From CAVVDY01 sp963815775 (GTDB taxonomy: Bacteria > Acidobacteriota > Terriglobia > Terriglobales > Acidobacteriaceae), in assembly GCA_963815775.1 (NCBI GenBank), contig CAWFIB010000026.1, positions 95,868-159,867 of the forward strand: a stretch of DNA of 64,000 bases, given 5' to 3'. A program made the translations under genes and the position numbers. The notes beneath the pieces are model-generated. The model was not told the origin of the DNA. It saw only the letters and a list, made by a program, of their open reading frames with translations, and did not search any database. Shown in pieces: positions 24,088-32,665 of the stretch (position 1 is its first letter; each line of letters opens with the position of its first letter).

Positions 24088-26199
24088 TCACTTCCCCACA
24101 AATACCGCCACGCTGCGCGCCTTCACCAGGTAGCTTTCCTGGGAGAGCAGGGGAAATTCCTGGCCGTCTTCGGTGATGTCGTTGGGCGAATGCTGCGCCG
24201 TGTCGACCAAACGGAACCACTCGTGCTCGCCGATCTGCGGCAGCTGGAAGTCATGGTCCTCCCAGTGGGCGTTGGCGATGAAGTGCAGGTCCTGGCGCGA
24301 GCCATCGGAGTTGAGCTGGGTAAGCTGCATGGCGATGGAACGCGAATCGTAACCCCAGTCGGGCGACATGCGCTTTACCCCGTGCCAGGTCACGTGGAAG
24401 CCATCCGACCCGTCCAACAAAAATGTCGCGCGGCGCAGCAGCGGGCAGCGCTTGCGAAAGTCGATTAACAGGCGGAAGAAGCGCACCAGGTCAGCATTGG
24501 ATTCTGCCATGTGCCAGTTGACCCAACTGATTTCGTTGTCCTGGCAGTAGGCATTGTTGTTGCCCTGCTGGGTGCGCTCGAACTCATCGCCGGCCAGAAT
24601 CATGGGCACGCCGTGCGCCATAAGAAGGATGGCGGCAAAGTTCTTGCGCTGGCGGCCGCGCAGCTCCTGTATGGCGGCGTCATGGGTCGGGCCTTCGGCG
24701 CCGCAGTTCCAACTGTTGTTGTCGTTGCCGCCGTCGCTGTTCCCTTCCCCATTAGCCTCGTTGTGCTTTTCGTTGTAGGAAACCAGATCGGCCAGGGTGA
24801 AGCCGTCATGGCATGTCACGAAGTTGATGCTGTGATAAGGCTCGCGCGCGCTAGTCTCGTAGAGATCGGGGCTGCCCAGCATGCGGGTCGCCAGCACCGA
24901 GGTCATGCCGGGATCGCTCTTCACGAATTTACGCACGTCGTCGCGGAACTTGCCGTTCCACTCCGCCCAACGCCCCCATGAGGGAAACGTGCCTACCTGA
25001 TAGAGGCCGCCTGCGTCCCAGGCTTCAGCGATGAGCTTGGTGTTGGCCAGCACCGGATCGTAGGCCATGCTCTCGAGCAGCGGCGGATTGGGAAGCACGG
25101 AGCCGTCCTGGCCGCGGCCGAGCACCGACGCGAGATCGAAGCGGAAGCCATCAATGTGAGTGGTGATGACCCAGTAGCGCAGGCACTGGATGATGAAGTC
25201 GCGAACCACCGGGTTATTGCAGTTGAAGGTGTTGCCGCAGCCGGTGAAGTTCTCGTAGGCGCCAGTTTCCGGATTGATGATGTAGTAGGTGGGATTGTCG
25301 ATGCCGCGGAAGGAGAAGGTCGGGCCGTGCTCGTTGCCTTCGGCGGTGTGGTTGAAGACGATGTCGAGGATGACCTCGATGCCGGCGTCGTGAAAGGCCT
25401 GCACCATCTGCTTGAACTCGACGACCTGCTGGCCATCGCCACGCTTGGAGGAATAGGTCGTGTTGGGCGCAAAGAAGGCGCGCGACTGGTATCCCCAGAA
25501 GTTGAGCAGGCGCTGCCCGGTGAACGGGTTCACGCGGTCGGTTTCAACCTCTTCGAACTCATTCACCGGCAATAGCTCAACCGCGGTAACGCCAAGCTGC
25601 CTGAGGTAGGGAATCTTCTCCACCAGGCCGGCGAAGGTTCCGGGATGGGCGACCATCGAAGTTTCATGCACGGTGAAGCCACGCACGTGCAGTTCGTAGA
25701 TGACGCTGTCGACCAGCGGAGTATTCAGCGCCTGGTCATGCTGCCAGTCGGCCAGTCCCCACTCGGTGACCACACCAATGCGCTGCGGTGCGTCGGCCAC
25801 GGTGTGCCCGCCCCACACGGTCTCGCCCGAGATGACGCGCGCCGTGGGATCGAGCAGCAGATGCGAGGGGTCGAAGCGGTACACTGCCGGGTCGGGATTG
25901 GGCTGCATGTCAAAGCGATAGGCGTAATGCATGCCCGGCTCGACGTTCTCGATGAACGCGTGCCACACCTGGCCGGTGCGGTTGTGCAGCGGATCGAACG
26001 ACAGCTCGGCCACAATATTGTTGGTCGCGGGGTCGCGCAGCACCAACACACACGACGTGGCGTGCTTGGAGAAGATGGAGAAATTCACGCCCCGGCGAAA
26101 AGGTGTAGCTCCCAGCGGCAGAGGCGATCCACGCTGGATGGTAAACGGTCCGCGCTGGGGCTGGATGGGTGATGGGACTGCAGGCGCGATCGTGCTCAT
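24088..26199 (-). CDS. glgX: Glycogen debranching enzyme GlgX (isoamylase type)
   Basis: 703 residues. An N-terminal carbohydrate-binding (CBM48) domain (LPLGATPFRRGVNFSIFSKH) is followed by a GH13 barrel. Catalytic residues are visible: the nucleophile Asp in DGFRFDLASVLGR, the acid Glu in LIAEAWDAGG and the transition-state Asp in NFVTCHDGF. The GNDNNSWNCGAEG block is typical of GlgX/TreX. It hydrolyses alpha-1,6 branches of glycogen in the cytoplasm. No other glycogen genes are adjacent. Confidence 0.95.
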   Translation of the reverse strand: MSTIAPAVPSPIQPQRGPFTIQRGSPLPLGATPFRRGVNFSIFSKHATSCVLVLRDPATNNIVAELSFDPLHNRTGQVWHAFIENVEPGMHYAYRFDMQPNPDPAVYRFDPSHLLLDPTARVISGETVWGGHTVADAPQRIGVVTEWGLADWQHDQALNTPLVDSVIYELHVRGFTVHETSMVAHPGTFAGLVEKIPYLRQLGVTAVELLPVNEFEEVETDRVNPFTGQRLLNFWGYQSRAFFAPNTTYSSKRGDGQQVVEFKQMVQAFHDAGIEVILDIVFNHTAEGNEHGPTFSFRGIDNPTYYIINPETGAYENFTGCGNTFNCNNPVVRDFIIQCLRYWVITTHIDGFRFDLASVLGRGQDGSVLPNPPLLESMAYDPVLANTKLIAEAWDAGGLYQVGTFPSWGRWAEWNGKFRDDVRKFVKSDPGMTSVLATRMLGSPDLYETSAREPYHSINFVTCHDGFTLADLVSYNEKHNEANGEGNSDGGNDNNSWNCGAEGPTHDAAIQELRGRQRKNFAAILLMAHGVPMILAGDEFERTQQGNNNAYCQDNEISWVNWHMAESNADLVRFFRLLIDFRKRCPLLRRATFLLDGSDGFHVTWHGVKRMSPDWGYDSRSIAMQLTQLNSDGSRQDLHFIANAHWEDHDFQLPQIGEHEWFRLVDTAQHSPNDITEDGQEFPLLSQESYLVKARSVAVFVGK

Positions 26200-26634
26200 G
26201 GGTCCTCCCGACTCGCTGTCGCAAGCTATGGGTTACCAGAAAGCGGGCGGGCGGACAAGGGCCTTTCGTGGCAGGACCCGCCTCATTTACAAAATCGCAG
26301 CAAAGAAGGTTAACCGCGGATTTGCGCGGAGGGCGCGAGTTTCATTCATGATCCGCGCCATTTGCGTTCATCCACGGTTCAAGCTTTTCCAGCAACTGAC
26401 GGGCGATGGTCGCGTAGAGCTCGACCGCCTCCAGTAACTGCTGATTGCTTGGCTGGTCCTGTGAGCTTCCTCACAATTCGCTGCTCTTGCCCGCTGGTAG
26501 ACTCGACTGTTTGCTCCCCGAGGGCTCAACTGTTATTGAGGGAGCGCAATCGGCGCGGCCAAAGCCGTGTCCCTGATACAAAACATCCAGATGCGGCCGG
26601 CTGAAGCCGTGCCCTTTGAAGACACGAGGCATTC
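26200..26634. other. Intergenic region with fold-back repeat and REP remnant
   Basis: About 435 bp. At 26311-26379 AACCGCGGATTTGCGCGGA faces ATCCGCGCC...TCCACGGTT as an imperfect fold-back of the CCGCGGATTTACGCGGATG-type family. At 26595-26620 GCCGGCTGAAGCCGTGCCCTTTGAAG is a partial bipartite-REP hairpin just before hemL. No gene is supported. Confidence 0.65.
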
Positions 26635-27975
26635 ATGGCTCTTAAGCTCGACAAATCCCGCGCGCTGCAGAAGAAGGCGGAGCGGCTCATTCCCGGCGGA
26701 GTGAATTCGCCGGTGCGCGCGTTCAAGTCCGTGGGCGGCGATCCGCCGTTTCTGGTTCGCGGCCTGGGCGCCTACGTGTGGGACGCCGACGGCAATCGCT
26801 ACATCGACTACGTCGGCTCGTGGGGCCCGCTCATCCTGGGCCACGCCGCGTCCGAGGTGGTGGAGGCGATCGTCGAGGCGGCGCGCAACGGCACCAGCTT
26901 TGGCGCCTCCACGCCGGCGGAGGCCGAACTGGCGGAACTGGTGACGGAGGCCTTTCCCGCGGTGGAGAAGGTACGCTTCGTCAGCTCGGGCACGGAAGCG
27001 ACCATGTCGGCCATTCGCCTGGCGCGCGCCTATACCGGGCGGAAGTTCGTGGTGAAGTTTGAGGGCTGCTACCACGGGCATACCGACGCGCTGCTGGTGA
27101 AGGCAGGCTCGGGCGTGGCCACCCTGGGCATTCCCGGCTCGGCGGGCGTGCCGGAGGAGTTTGTGGAGTTCACCCTGGCGCTGCCCTACAACGACCTCGA
27201 GGCGGTGGAGCAGGCGTTCGCTAATCCGAAGTTCAGCGGCAAGATTGCGTGCGTGATCGTCGAGCCGGTGGTAGGCAACATGGGATGCGTGCCTCCGCGT
27301 GATGGATATCTTGCAGGCTTACGCGCGATCACCCAGCGCGAGGGAGCGCTGCTGATCTTCGACGAAGTGATGACGGGATTTCGCGTGGCGTTTGGCGGCG
27401 CGTCGGAGCTGTACGGCGTGAAGGCCGACCTGGTGACGCTGGGCAAGATCATTGGCGGCGGGCTGCCGGTGGGCGCGTACGGCGGCGCGGCCAAGATCAT
27501 GGACATGGTGGCTCCGGTGGGTCCGGTGTATCAGGCGGGCACGCTGAGCGGAAATCCGCTGGCCATGGCGGCGGGGATCACCACGCTGCGTATGCTGAAG
27601 GCCGGACGCGAGCGGATCTATAAGCAGCTCGATGCGTACTCGGGGAAGCTGGTGGCGGGCGTGTTGCAGGCGGCGCGGGAACTCTTGACTTCCGCCCCGG
27701 CAAAAGAAGCGGGGATGGGGCACCCGGCGATGACGGCCAACCGGGTGGGATCAATGTTTACGTTTTTCTTTACTGATAAGCAGGTTGTGGATTGGGCGAG
27801 CGCGAGTTCTTGTGATACCGCTCGTTTCGGCAAGTTCCACAATGCGATGTTGAATGCGGGAATATGGCTGCCTCCGTCACAGTTTGAGGCGGCGTTCTTG
27901 TGCACGGCGCACACACTGCAGGACATCGAAGACACGGTGAAGGCGGCAGGGGAGAGTATAGCGATCAGCGAGTAA
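26635..27975 (+). CDS. hemL: Glutamate-1-semialdehyde 2,1-aminomutase
   Basis: 446 residues, slightly longer than typical (about 430). It has IPGGVNSPVRAFKSVGG at the N-terminus, FVSSGTEATMSAIRLARAYT, CYHGHTDALLVKAGSG, FDEVMTGFRVAFGG, and TLGKIIGGGLPVGAYGG with the PLP lysine. It converts glutamate 1-semialdehyde to 5-aminolevulinate in the C5 route of haem synthesis. It stands alone here, with a REP remnant upstream. Confidence 0.97.
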   Translation: MALKLDKSRALQKKAERLIPGGVNSPVRAFKSVGGDPPFLVRGLGAYVWDADGNRYIDYVGSWGPLILGHAASEVVEAIVEAARNGTSFGASTPAEAELAELVTEAFPAVEKVRFVSSGTEATMSAIRLARAYTGRKFVVKFEGCYHGHTDALLVKAGSGVATLGIPGSAGVPEEFVEFTLALPYNDLEAVEQAFANPKFSGKIACVIVEPVVGNMGCVPPRDGYLAGLRAITQREGALLIFDEVMTGFRVAFGGASELYGVKADLVTLGKIIGGGLPVGAYGGAAKIMDMVAPVGPVYQAGTLSGNPLAMAAGITTLRMLKAGRERIYKQLDAYSGKLVAGVLQAARELLTSAPAKEAGMGHPAMTANRVGSMFTFFFTDKQVVDWASASSCDTARFGKFHNAMLNAGIWLPPSQFEAAFLCTAHTLQDIEDTVKAAGESIAISE

Positions 27976-28022
27976 CTCCCACCCTGGCGCCAAACGAGGG
28001 CGCCCGGATGGGGCACCCGCAA

Positions 28023-29411
28023 TTAGTAGGTGGCTCGACGCTTCTTCAAGTTTGCGAAGTACCAGAAGATCGGCACGCCGGCAAGGATGACGGCACATCC
28101 CCAAACCGAGTTGCGCAGGTTTTCGGTGAAGGTGAAGTAGAGCAGCACGGCTGCAGCCACGACGAAGAGCGCCGGTACGACGGGATATCCCCAGGTGTGA
28201 TAGGGCCTCGGTAAATCAGGTTCTTTGTTGCGCAACACAAAAACTGTGCTGGCGGCAATCATATAGAAGAGCCACTCCGCAAAGATCGCCAGCGAGAAGA
28301 GCTGGCGGAAGTTCCCGGCGAACAGCAGCAGAAAGATCGACAGCACAAGCTGCACGCCAAGCGCTACAGACGGCGTATGAAAGCGCGGATTCACGTCGGC
28401 GAGCGCCTTAAAGAAATAGCCATCGCGCGCCATCGCGTAGGGGACGCGCGCTCCGCTCATGATGGTGCCGTTCAGGCTGACGAGCATGGACAGCGCCATT
28501 CCGGCAGAGACAATGCCTGCTCCCCAGGCGCCGACGGCGATCGCGGTGGCCTGCGATGCGGGGCGCGGCGAGGCGGCGACGGCCGCTGCCGGCAGCACGT
28601 ATTGCACCGCAGCGTTGGTCAGCATGTAGAGGATGGCCACGACGCTGACGCCGGCGATGAGCGCGATGGGGATATTGCGCTCGGGATGATTCACTTCCCC
28701 GCTCATCATGTTGAGGTCGTTCCATCCGTCATAGGCCCAAAGCGCGGCGACCAGTGCGGCGAAGAAGCCGGCGGTGCCTCCAGTGGCGCCGGCAAATACG
28801 GAAGCGAAGTTCGTCCAGGTTCCGGTTGCAGCCGTGAAGCAGAGGACGGCAATAGCCACGATCATCGCGATCTTCAGCACGGTGAAGACAAGCTGAAATT
28901 CGCCGGCCTTCTTCACCCCGATGTAATTCAGGCCGGTGATCAGCGCGGCGGCGAGGATGGCAACCAACTGGCCATAGGTGATGGTGAATGGTGAAATGAT
29001 CGCGGACTGATTGAGGAAGGCAAATCCCGGAAAGGTGCCCAATATGAGGACGATTCCCGTGGTGGTGGTGGCGACCGAGGCCGGCTTGGCGATGGCGAAC
29101 CACGTCCACGCATAAAGGAAGGCGGGCAATGGACCGTAGGCGTCGCGGATGTAGATGTATTCTCCGCCGGCTTGCGGCTTCATGGCGCCAAGCTCGGCGT
29201 AGGTCATGGCGCCGAACATCGAAAGCAGACCACCGACGATCCAGACCAGATAGACCAGGCGCGCTGAGCCTACGGCCTGCATCATCTCGGCGGGCACCAG
29301 GAAGATGCCGCTGCCGATGATGGTGCCGATGACGACGGCGGTGGCGTGGCTGCCGCCGAGCTCGCGCGAAAGCGAGGGCTGCCTCTGAGTTTGAGGGAGG
29401 GCGGATTTCAT
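28023..29411 (-). CDS. APC-superfamily amino acid permease
   Basis: 462 residues from ATG at 29411; the longer frame to 29915 crosses the divergent glycosylase gene and is not used. About twelve membrane segments; the first contains VVIGTIIGSGIFLVPAEM with the unwound GSG motif that binds the substrate amine and carboxylate. LWAYDGWNDLNMMSGEVNHPERN in TM6 is typical of the LAT/AdiC-like amino acid exchangers. Substrate unknown. It is divergent from the uracil-DNA glycosylase. Confidence 0.92.
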   Translation of the reverse strand: MKSALPQTQRQPSLSRELGGSHATAVVIGTIIGSGIFLVPAEMMQAVGSARLVYLVWIVGGLLSMFGAMTYAELGAMKPQAGGEYIYIRDAYGPLPAFLYAWTWFAIAKPASVATTTTGIVLILGTFPGFAFLNQSAIISPFTITYGQLVAILAAALITGLNYIGVKKAGEFQLVFTVLKIAMIVAIAVLCFTAATGTWTNFASVFAGATGGTAGFFAALVAALWAYDGWNDLNMMSGEVNHPERNIPIALIAGVSVVAILYMLTNAAVQYVLPAAAVAASPRPASQATAIAVGAWGAGIVSAGMALSMLVSLNGTIMSGARVPYAMARDGYFFKALADVNPRFHTPSVALGVQLVLSIFLLLFAGNFRQLFSLAIFAEWLFYMIAASTVFVLRNKEPDLPRPYHTWGYPVVPALFVVAAAVLLYFTFTENLRNSVWGCAVILAGVPIFWYFANLKKRRATY

Positions 29412-29573
29412 TGCATTGCAATATACCGGAAGAAGAAAATGCAGGTCCCTCGACTCTGCTGGGTTGGCTCGAGATAACAAATCAGCAGGAGTCCGGAAGC
29501 TCGTCCGGCGCGCAGGAGTCGGCCTCAGAGTTTCGAAGCAACTTCCGGAAGCGGGACAAGCATCGGTGCGGAC

Positions 29574-30218
29574 ATGCCGCGCAAGGCACAACCCGCAGGC
29601 GGCGCCGCCAAACTGATTCCGCCTCGTCCGACCCTGGAAAAGCTTCGGGCGAGCGCATGCCAGTGCAAGGCTTGCGACCTTTGGTTGCGCGGCACTCAGA
29701 CTGTATTCGGGGAGGGTGCACGCCATGCCAAGGTCATGTTCATCGGCGAGCAACCGGGCGATAAAGAAGATCTCGAGGGCAAGCCGTTTGTTGGTCCTGC
29801 GGGAGGGTTGCTCGACGAAGCGCTGGCCGAGGCAGGGATTGATCGCAGGCAGACGTACGTAACCAACGCAGTAAAGCACTTCAAGTGGGAGCCGCGCGGC
29901 AAACGGCGCATCCATAAAAAGCCAAACTCGATCGAAATCTCAGCTTGCCGCGCATGGCTCGATGCCGAGATCGAGGTGATCAAGCCGAAGGTGATCGTCT
30001 GCCTGGGCGCGACCGCAGCGCAATCCCTGCTAGGCCGCGGCTTCCGTGTGACCAAGCAACGCGGCCGGATTATGAGCTTTGGCGATGACATACAGATTGC
30101 AGCCACGGTTCATCCGTCCTCCATCTTGCGGGCGCCGGATGCCGAGTCCCGTCATCGGGAAATGCAGCTCTTCATCGCTGATCTGCGGGTCATCGCGAAA
30201 TTTGTGCATACCAACTAA
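29574..30218 (+). CDS. UdgX-type uracil-DNA glycosylase (family 4-like)
   Basis: 214 residues. Motif A is MFIGEQPGDKEDLEGKPFVGPAG and motif B HPSSIL (H180). Cysteines suited to a 4Fe-4S cluster are C31, C34, C125 and C143. The insertion loop KRRIHKKP (residues 110-117) is the hallmark of UdgX, whose loop histidine (H114 here) attacks the sugar and becomes covalently bound to the DNA after uracil release. It would repair uracil from cytosine deamination. Confidence 0.92.
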   Translation: MPRKAQPAGGAAKLIPPRPTLEKLRASACQCKACDLWLRGTQTVFGEGARHAKVMFIGEQPGDKEDLEGKPFVGPAGGLLDEALAEAGIDRRQTYVTNAVKHFKWEPRGKRRIHKKPNSIEISACRAWLDAEIEVIKPKVIVCLGATAAQSLLGRGFRVTKQRGRIMSFGDDIQIAATVHPSSILRAPDAESRHREMQLFIADLRVIAKFVHTN

Positions 30219-30307
30219 GGTGCCTCATGAAAATCGCTGTGGGTGATGCATAATACGGGAAACACCGAGAAACCTCTCTCCCCAGTGTTCTGTCCCAGGA
30301 GGCGGCA

Positions 30308-30838
30308 TTGTCGCCACATCTAGAAAAGGTCCGCCACGAAGCGGAGCGGCTCACTCGTGGCTTTTCGCCGGAAGACTGGCACGGTACGTGTGGGGGGAAG
30401 TGGTCGGCCTCGCTGATCATGGAGCATCTCCTGTTGACCTTCACGGCCACAACCAAGGGCATGCTGAAGACAATGCAGGCGGGCGAACCGTTTTGCCGCG
30501 AAGCAACCTGGAAAGACCGTGCAGGCAGATTCTATGTTCTGCGGATAGGCCGCTTTCCGGGGGGGCGCAAGGCGGTGAAGAGCATCACTCCTAGAGAAGG
30601 GTTGCCAAGTAACAACTTATCCGCGTTCTATGACGCCCTGGTGGCCATGGACGCAATCTTGAATGACGCAGAACGCCGCTTCGGGAGAAAGACGCGGGTC
30701 CTGGATCATCCCGTTCTGGGGCCTCTGACCGCGGAAGAATGGCGGCGCTTCCACCGCGTGCACGCCGAACATCATCTTCGGCGGATCGCTGCTTTGCGGA
30801 GCGTAGCCCAGCGCTTACGAGTACAAGTGCCGGCGTAG
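30308..30838 (+). CDS. DUF1569/DinB-like protein
   Basis: 176 residues starting with TTG at 30308, supported by AGGAGG at 30297-30302. The C-terminal half has HPVLGPLTAEEWRRFHRVHAEHH, the DUF1569 signature with histidines placed as in DinB-like metal sites; the N-terminal GKWSASLIMEHLLLTF supplies another. The enzymatic role is unknown. It follows the glycosylase gene by about 90 bp on the same strand and could be co-transcribed with it. Confidence 0.78.
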   Translation: MSPHLEKVRHEAERLTRGFSPEDWHGTCGGKWSASLIMEHLLLTFTATTKGMLKTMQAGEPFCREATWKDRAGRFYVLRIGRFPGGRKAVKSITPREGLPSNNLSAFYDALVAMDAILNDAERRFGRKTRVLDHPVLGPLTAEEWRRFHRVHAEHHLRRIAALRSVAQRLRVQVPA

Positions 30839-30921
30839 GCGGAGAAATGTGAGCCGAATAAAGTTTCTGTCGGCCCTAAAGCGGTTTAAGTGTCGCTGTG
30901 TCCTCAGTGCGTTCCTGTTTC

Positions 30922-31081
30922 GCCGGCTGAAGTCGGCTCAGGCTCTTACTAAGGCCCCCGAATGCAGAGCTAAAGAGGCTGTTCCGAAACAGGTGCCGTC
31001 CGCTGAAGCGGACTCGGGATTTCCCACTTCCGCCCTCCCAGCAATAAATTGTTGGGCTTAGATATGCTGTCCCTGCGGGAC
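30922..31081. repeat. Cluster of four short hairpins (BIME-like), second cluster
   Basis: GCCGGC-TGAA-GTCGGC (30922-30937), GTCCGC-TGAA-GCGGAC (30998-31013), CCCAGCAA/TTGTTGGG (31037-31056) and GTCCCTGCGGGAC (31069-31081). It parallels the cluster at 12297-12423, sharing the CCCAGC and GTCCC types. It fills most of the 350-bp gap before the prepilin peptidase gene, which has no supported gene. Confidence 0.7.
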
Positions 31082-31188
31082 GGGGAGTGGTTTGTCCCAC
31101 CGGCGTCGCTCAATCACGAGTTTCGTAACATCCTCTAAAGCTCGGCTCTACCTGGTATTCGGGCCGGTACAGCAATTCCTAAAGAGAT

Positions 31189-32067
31189 CTAAATTCCGGC
31201 CCACGCCAGGTAGAAGCTCCACGCCATCTCTCCCCAAAAGATGGCGAGCAACGAACAGGTGCCGAGAAAGACGCCGAAGGGAACCTTGCCGCTGTGCAGC
31301 AACTCCCGGGTTGTGAGATGCGACGCTTCGGGACTGGCCGACGCATTGCGCACCAGCAAGACAACGGCATAGACGGCGCCCAGGATGGGCGCGGTGAACA
31401 AGACAAAGAGCGTCAACTTCAAGCCGAGAAACGCGCCGCACATGGCGATCAGAGCGATGTCGCCAAAGCCCAGACCGTGGCGCTTGCGGATGAGGTAGTA
31501 GATCGCCCAGATCAAATAGAAGAATGCGGCGCCGACGATGGCGGCGATGAGGCAATCGACCATCGACATCTGGCGCGGCGAAAGGTCCGGGAGAATTCCC
31601 AGCGCCGGCAGGAGGAACCGCGCTCCACTGCTGTCGCCAGGGACATACCACGCCAACAACAAACCCAGGGCGGTTCCGGGATAAGTAAACTCACGGGGCA
31701 AAAGGCCGGTTTCCGCATCCATGAAGATCAGGCCGACGATCAGAAAAGAAAAGATACAAAACTTCAGCAGCGCCAGGCTGAGGCCGAACTTTGCGAAGCA
31801 TGCGACAAACATGGCCGCGGTCAACAGTTCGACCAGCGGATAGCGGAGCGCAATCGGCCCGCGGCAATCGGCGCAACGGCCTTTCAGCCACAGGAAGCTG
31901 AAGACCGGAACATTGTGGTACCAGGGGATGGGCCTGCCGCAATGCGGGCAATGCGAGCCGGGAGAGATGATCGATTCATCCTGCGGGATGCGTGAGATGC
32001 AGACGTTCAGGAAGCTGCCAAAGACCAGTCCTGCAACCGCCAGCACGAATGCCAGAAGAAGGTCCAA
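31189..32067 (-). CDS. pilD: Prepilin peptidase / N-methyltransferase (PilD/GspO)
   Basis: 292 residues. The N-terminal methyltransferase part has GSFLNVCISRIP and two CxxC pairs (HCPHCGRPIPWY, RCADCRG) that bind zinc. The aspartic peptidase residues are in FMDAETGLLP and GLGFGDIAL. About eight membrane segments. It cleaves and N-methylates type IV pilin or type II secretion pseudopilin leaders at the inner membrane. It follows the glycosyltransferase-like gene by 21 bp, so the two are probably co-transcribed; pilin genes are not in this window. Confidence 0.94.
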   Translation of the reverse strand: MDLLLAFVLAVAGLVFGSFLNVCISRIPQDESIISPGSHCPHCGRPIPWYHNVPVFSFLWLKGRCADCRGPIALRYPLVELLTAAMFVACFAKFGLSLALLKFCIFSFLIVGLIFMDAETGLLPREFTYPGTALGLLLAWYVPGDSSGARFLLPALGILPDLSPRQMSMVDCLIAAIVGAAFFYLIWAIYYLIRKRHGLGFGDIALIAMCGAFLGLKLTLFVLFTAPILGAVYAVVLLVRNASASPEASHLTTRELLHSGKVPFGVFLGTCSLLAIFWGEMAWSFYLAWAGI

Positions 32068-32088
32068 GAAATCCTTGTGGAGGCTGCG

Positions 32089-32565
32089 CTAAGGATATTG
32101 AAAGCGCAGCAAATCTCCCTTCAAGGTTATATCGCAGCGCCGTTTGGGAGGAAGCTCTCCCACCCAATTCAACAGCGTGCGGTTGATGAGCCTTACCTCT
32201 GGCTCAAGCTGATGCCAGCTACCGTCGTTTTGTTCGCGCACGGTGACCCCGCAGCAGGCCAGCGTTTCATCCGGGTCCTGACCTTTCCACTCCAGCAGAG
32301 AGGCTTCCAGCTCCTCAGAAAGCGCCTCGTTGGGCAACACACAAAGGATCCAGTCGTGGCTGGCATCGAGGGCATAGGCACCTTGGGTCACGCCGGGGAT
32401 GGAGGTCTTAATGTTGGCGCCATTTTCGTGCGCGATACGAGCGGTGTCGTCGTCAGAATTGTCATCGATGATCAGGACCTCGTCGCAGGGACGAAGCGAA
32501 TCAAGGACTCGTCCGAGGCGCAGGCCATCATTGCGAGTGTGGATAAGAGCGGTGATCTTGGGCAT
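32089..32565 (-). CDS. Short family-2 glycosyltransferase-like protein
   Basis: 158 residues. The N-terminal Rossmann-like part reads ITALIHTRNDGLRLGRVLDSL then EVLIIDDNSDDDT, the nucleotide-sugar motif of GT2 enzymes (as in WaaE/KdtX relatives). Full-length members are about 250 residues, so the acceptor part is reduced or the protein is a minimal variant; the C-terminus (LNWVGELPPKRRC) still resembles the family. The likely donor and acceptor are unknown. It is the first gene of a pair with the prepilin peptidase. Confidence 0.75.
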   Translation of the reverse strand: MPKITALIHTRNDGLRLGRVLDSLRPCDEVLIIDDNSDDDTARIAHENGANIKTSIPGVTQGAYALDASHDWILCVLPNEALSEELEASLLEWKGQDPDETLACCGVTVREQNDGSWHQLEPEVRLINRTLLNWVGELPPKRRCDITLKGDLLRFQYP

Positions 32566-32616
32566 AGGAGCTAAAAAGGTTCTAAACGCGATTCCCTCAG
32601 ATAGGAAGATAGAAGC

Positions 32617-32647
32617 AAAAAAGGCGCAGTCAGGTTGTGACTGCGCC
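32617..32647 (-). terminator. Strong Rho-independent terminator
   Basis: A perfect 10-bp stem GGCGCAGTCA/TGACTGCGCC with a 5-nt loop, followed on the minus strand by TTTTTTG. It lies 18 bp after the stop of the BON-domain lipoprotein gene. Confidence 0.92.
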
Positions 32648-32665
32648 CGAAAATTCCACTCGGTG

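Noticed and set aside
28023..29915. Extended 630-residue version of the APC permease
   Set aside because: The extra 168 residues are non-membrane, cover the divergent glycosylase gene on the other strand and lack homology; ATG 29411 starts the conserved part.
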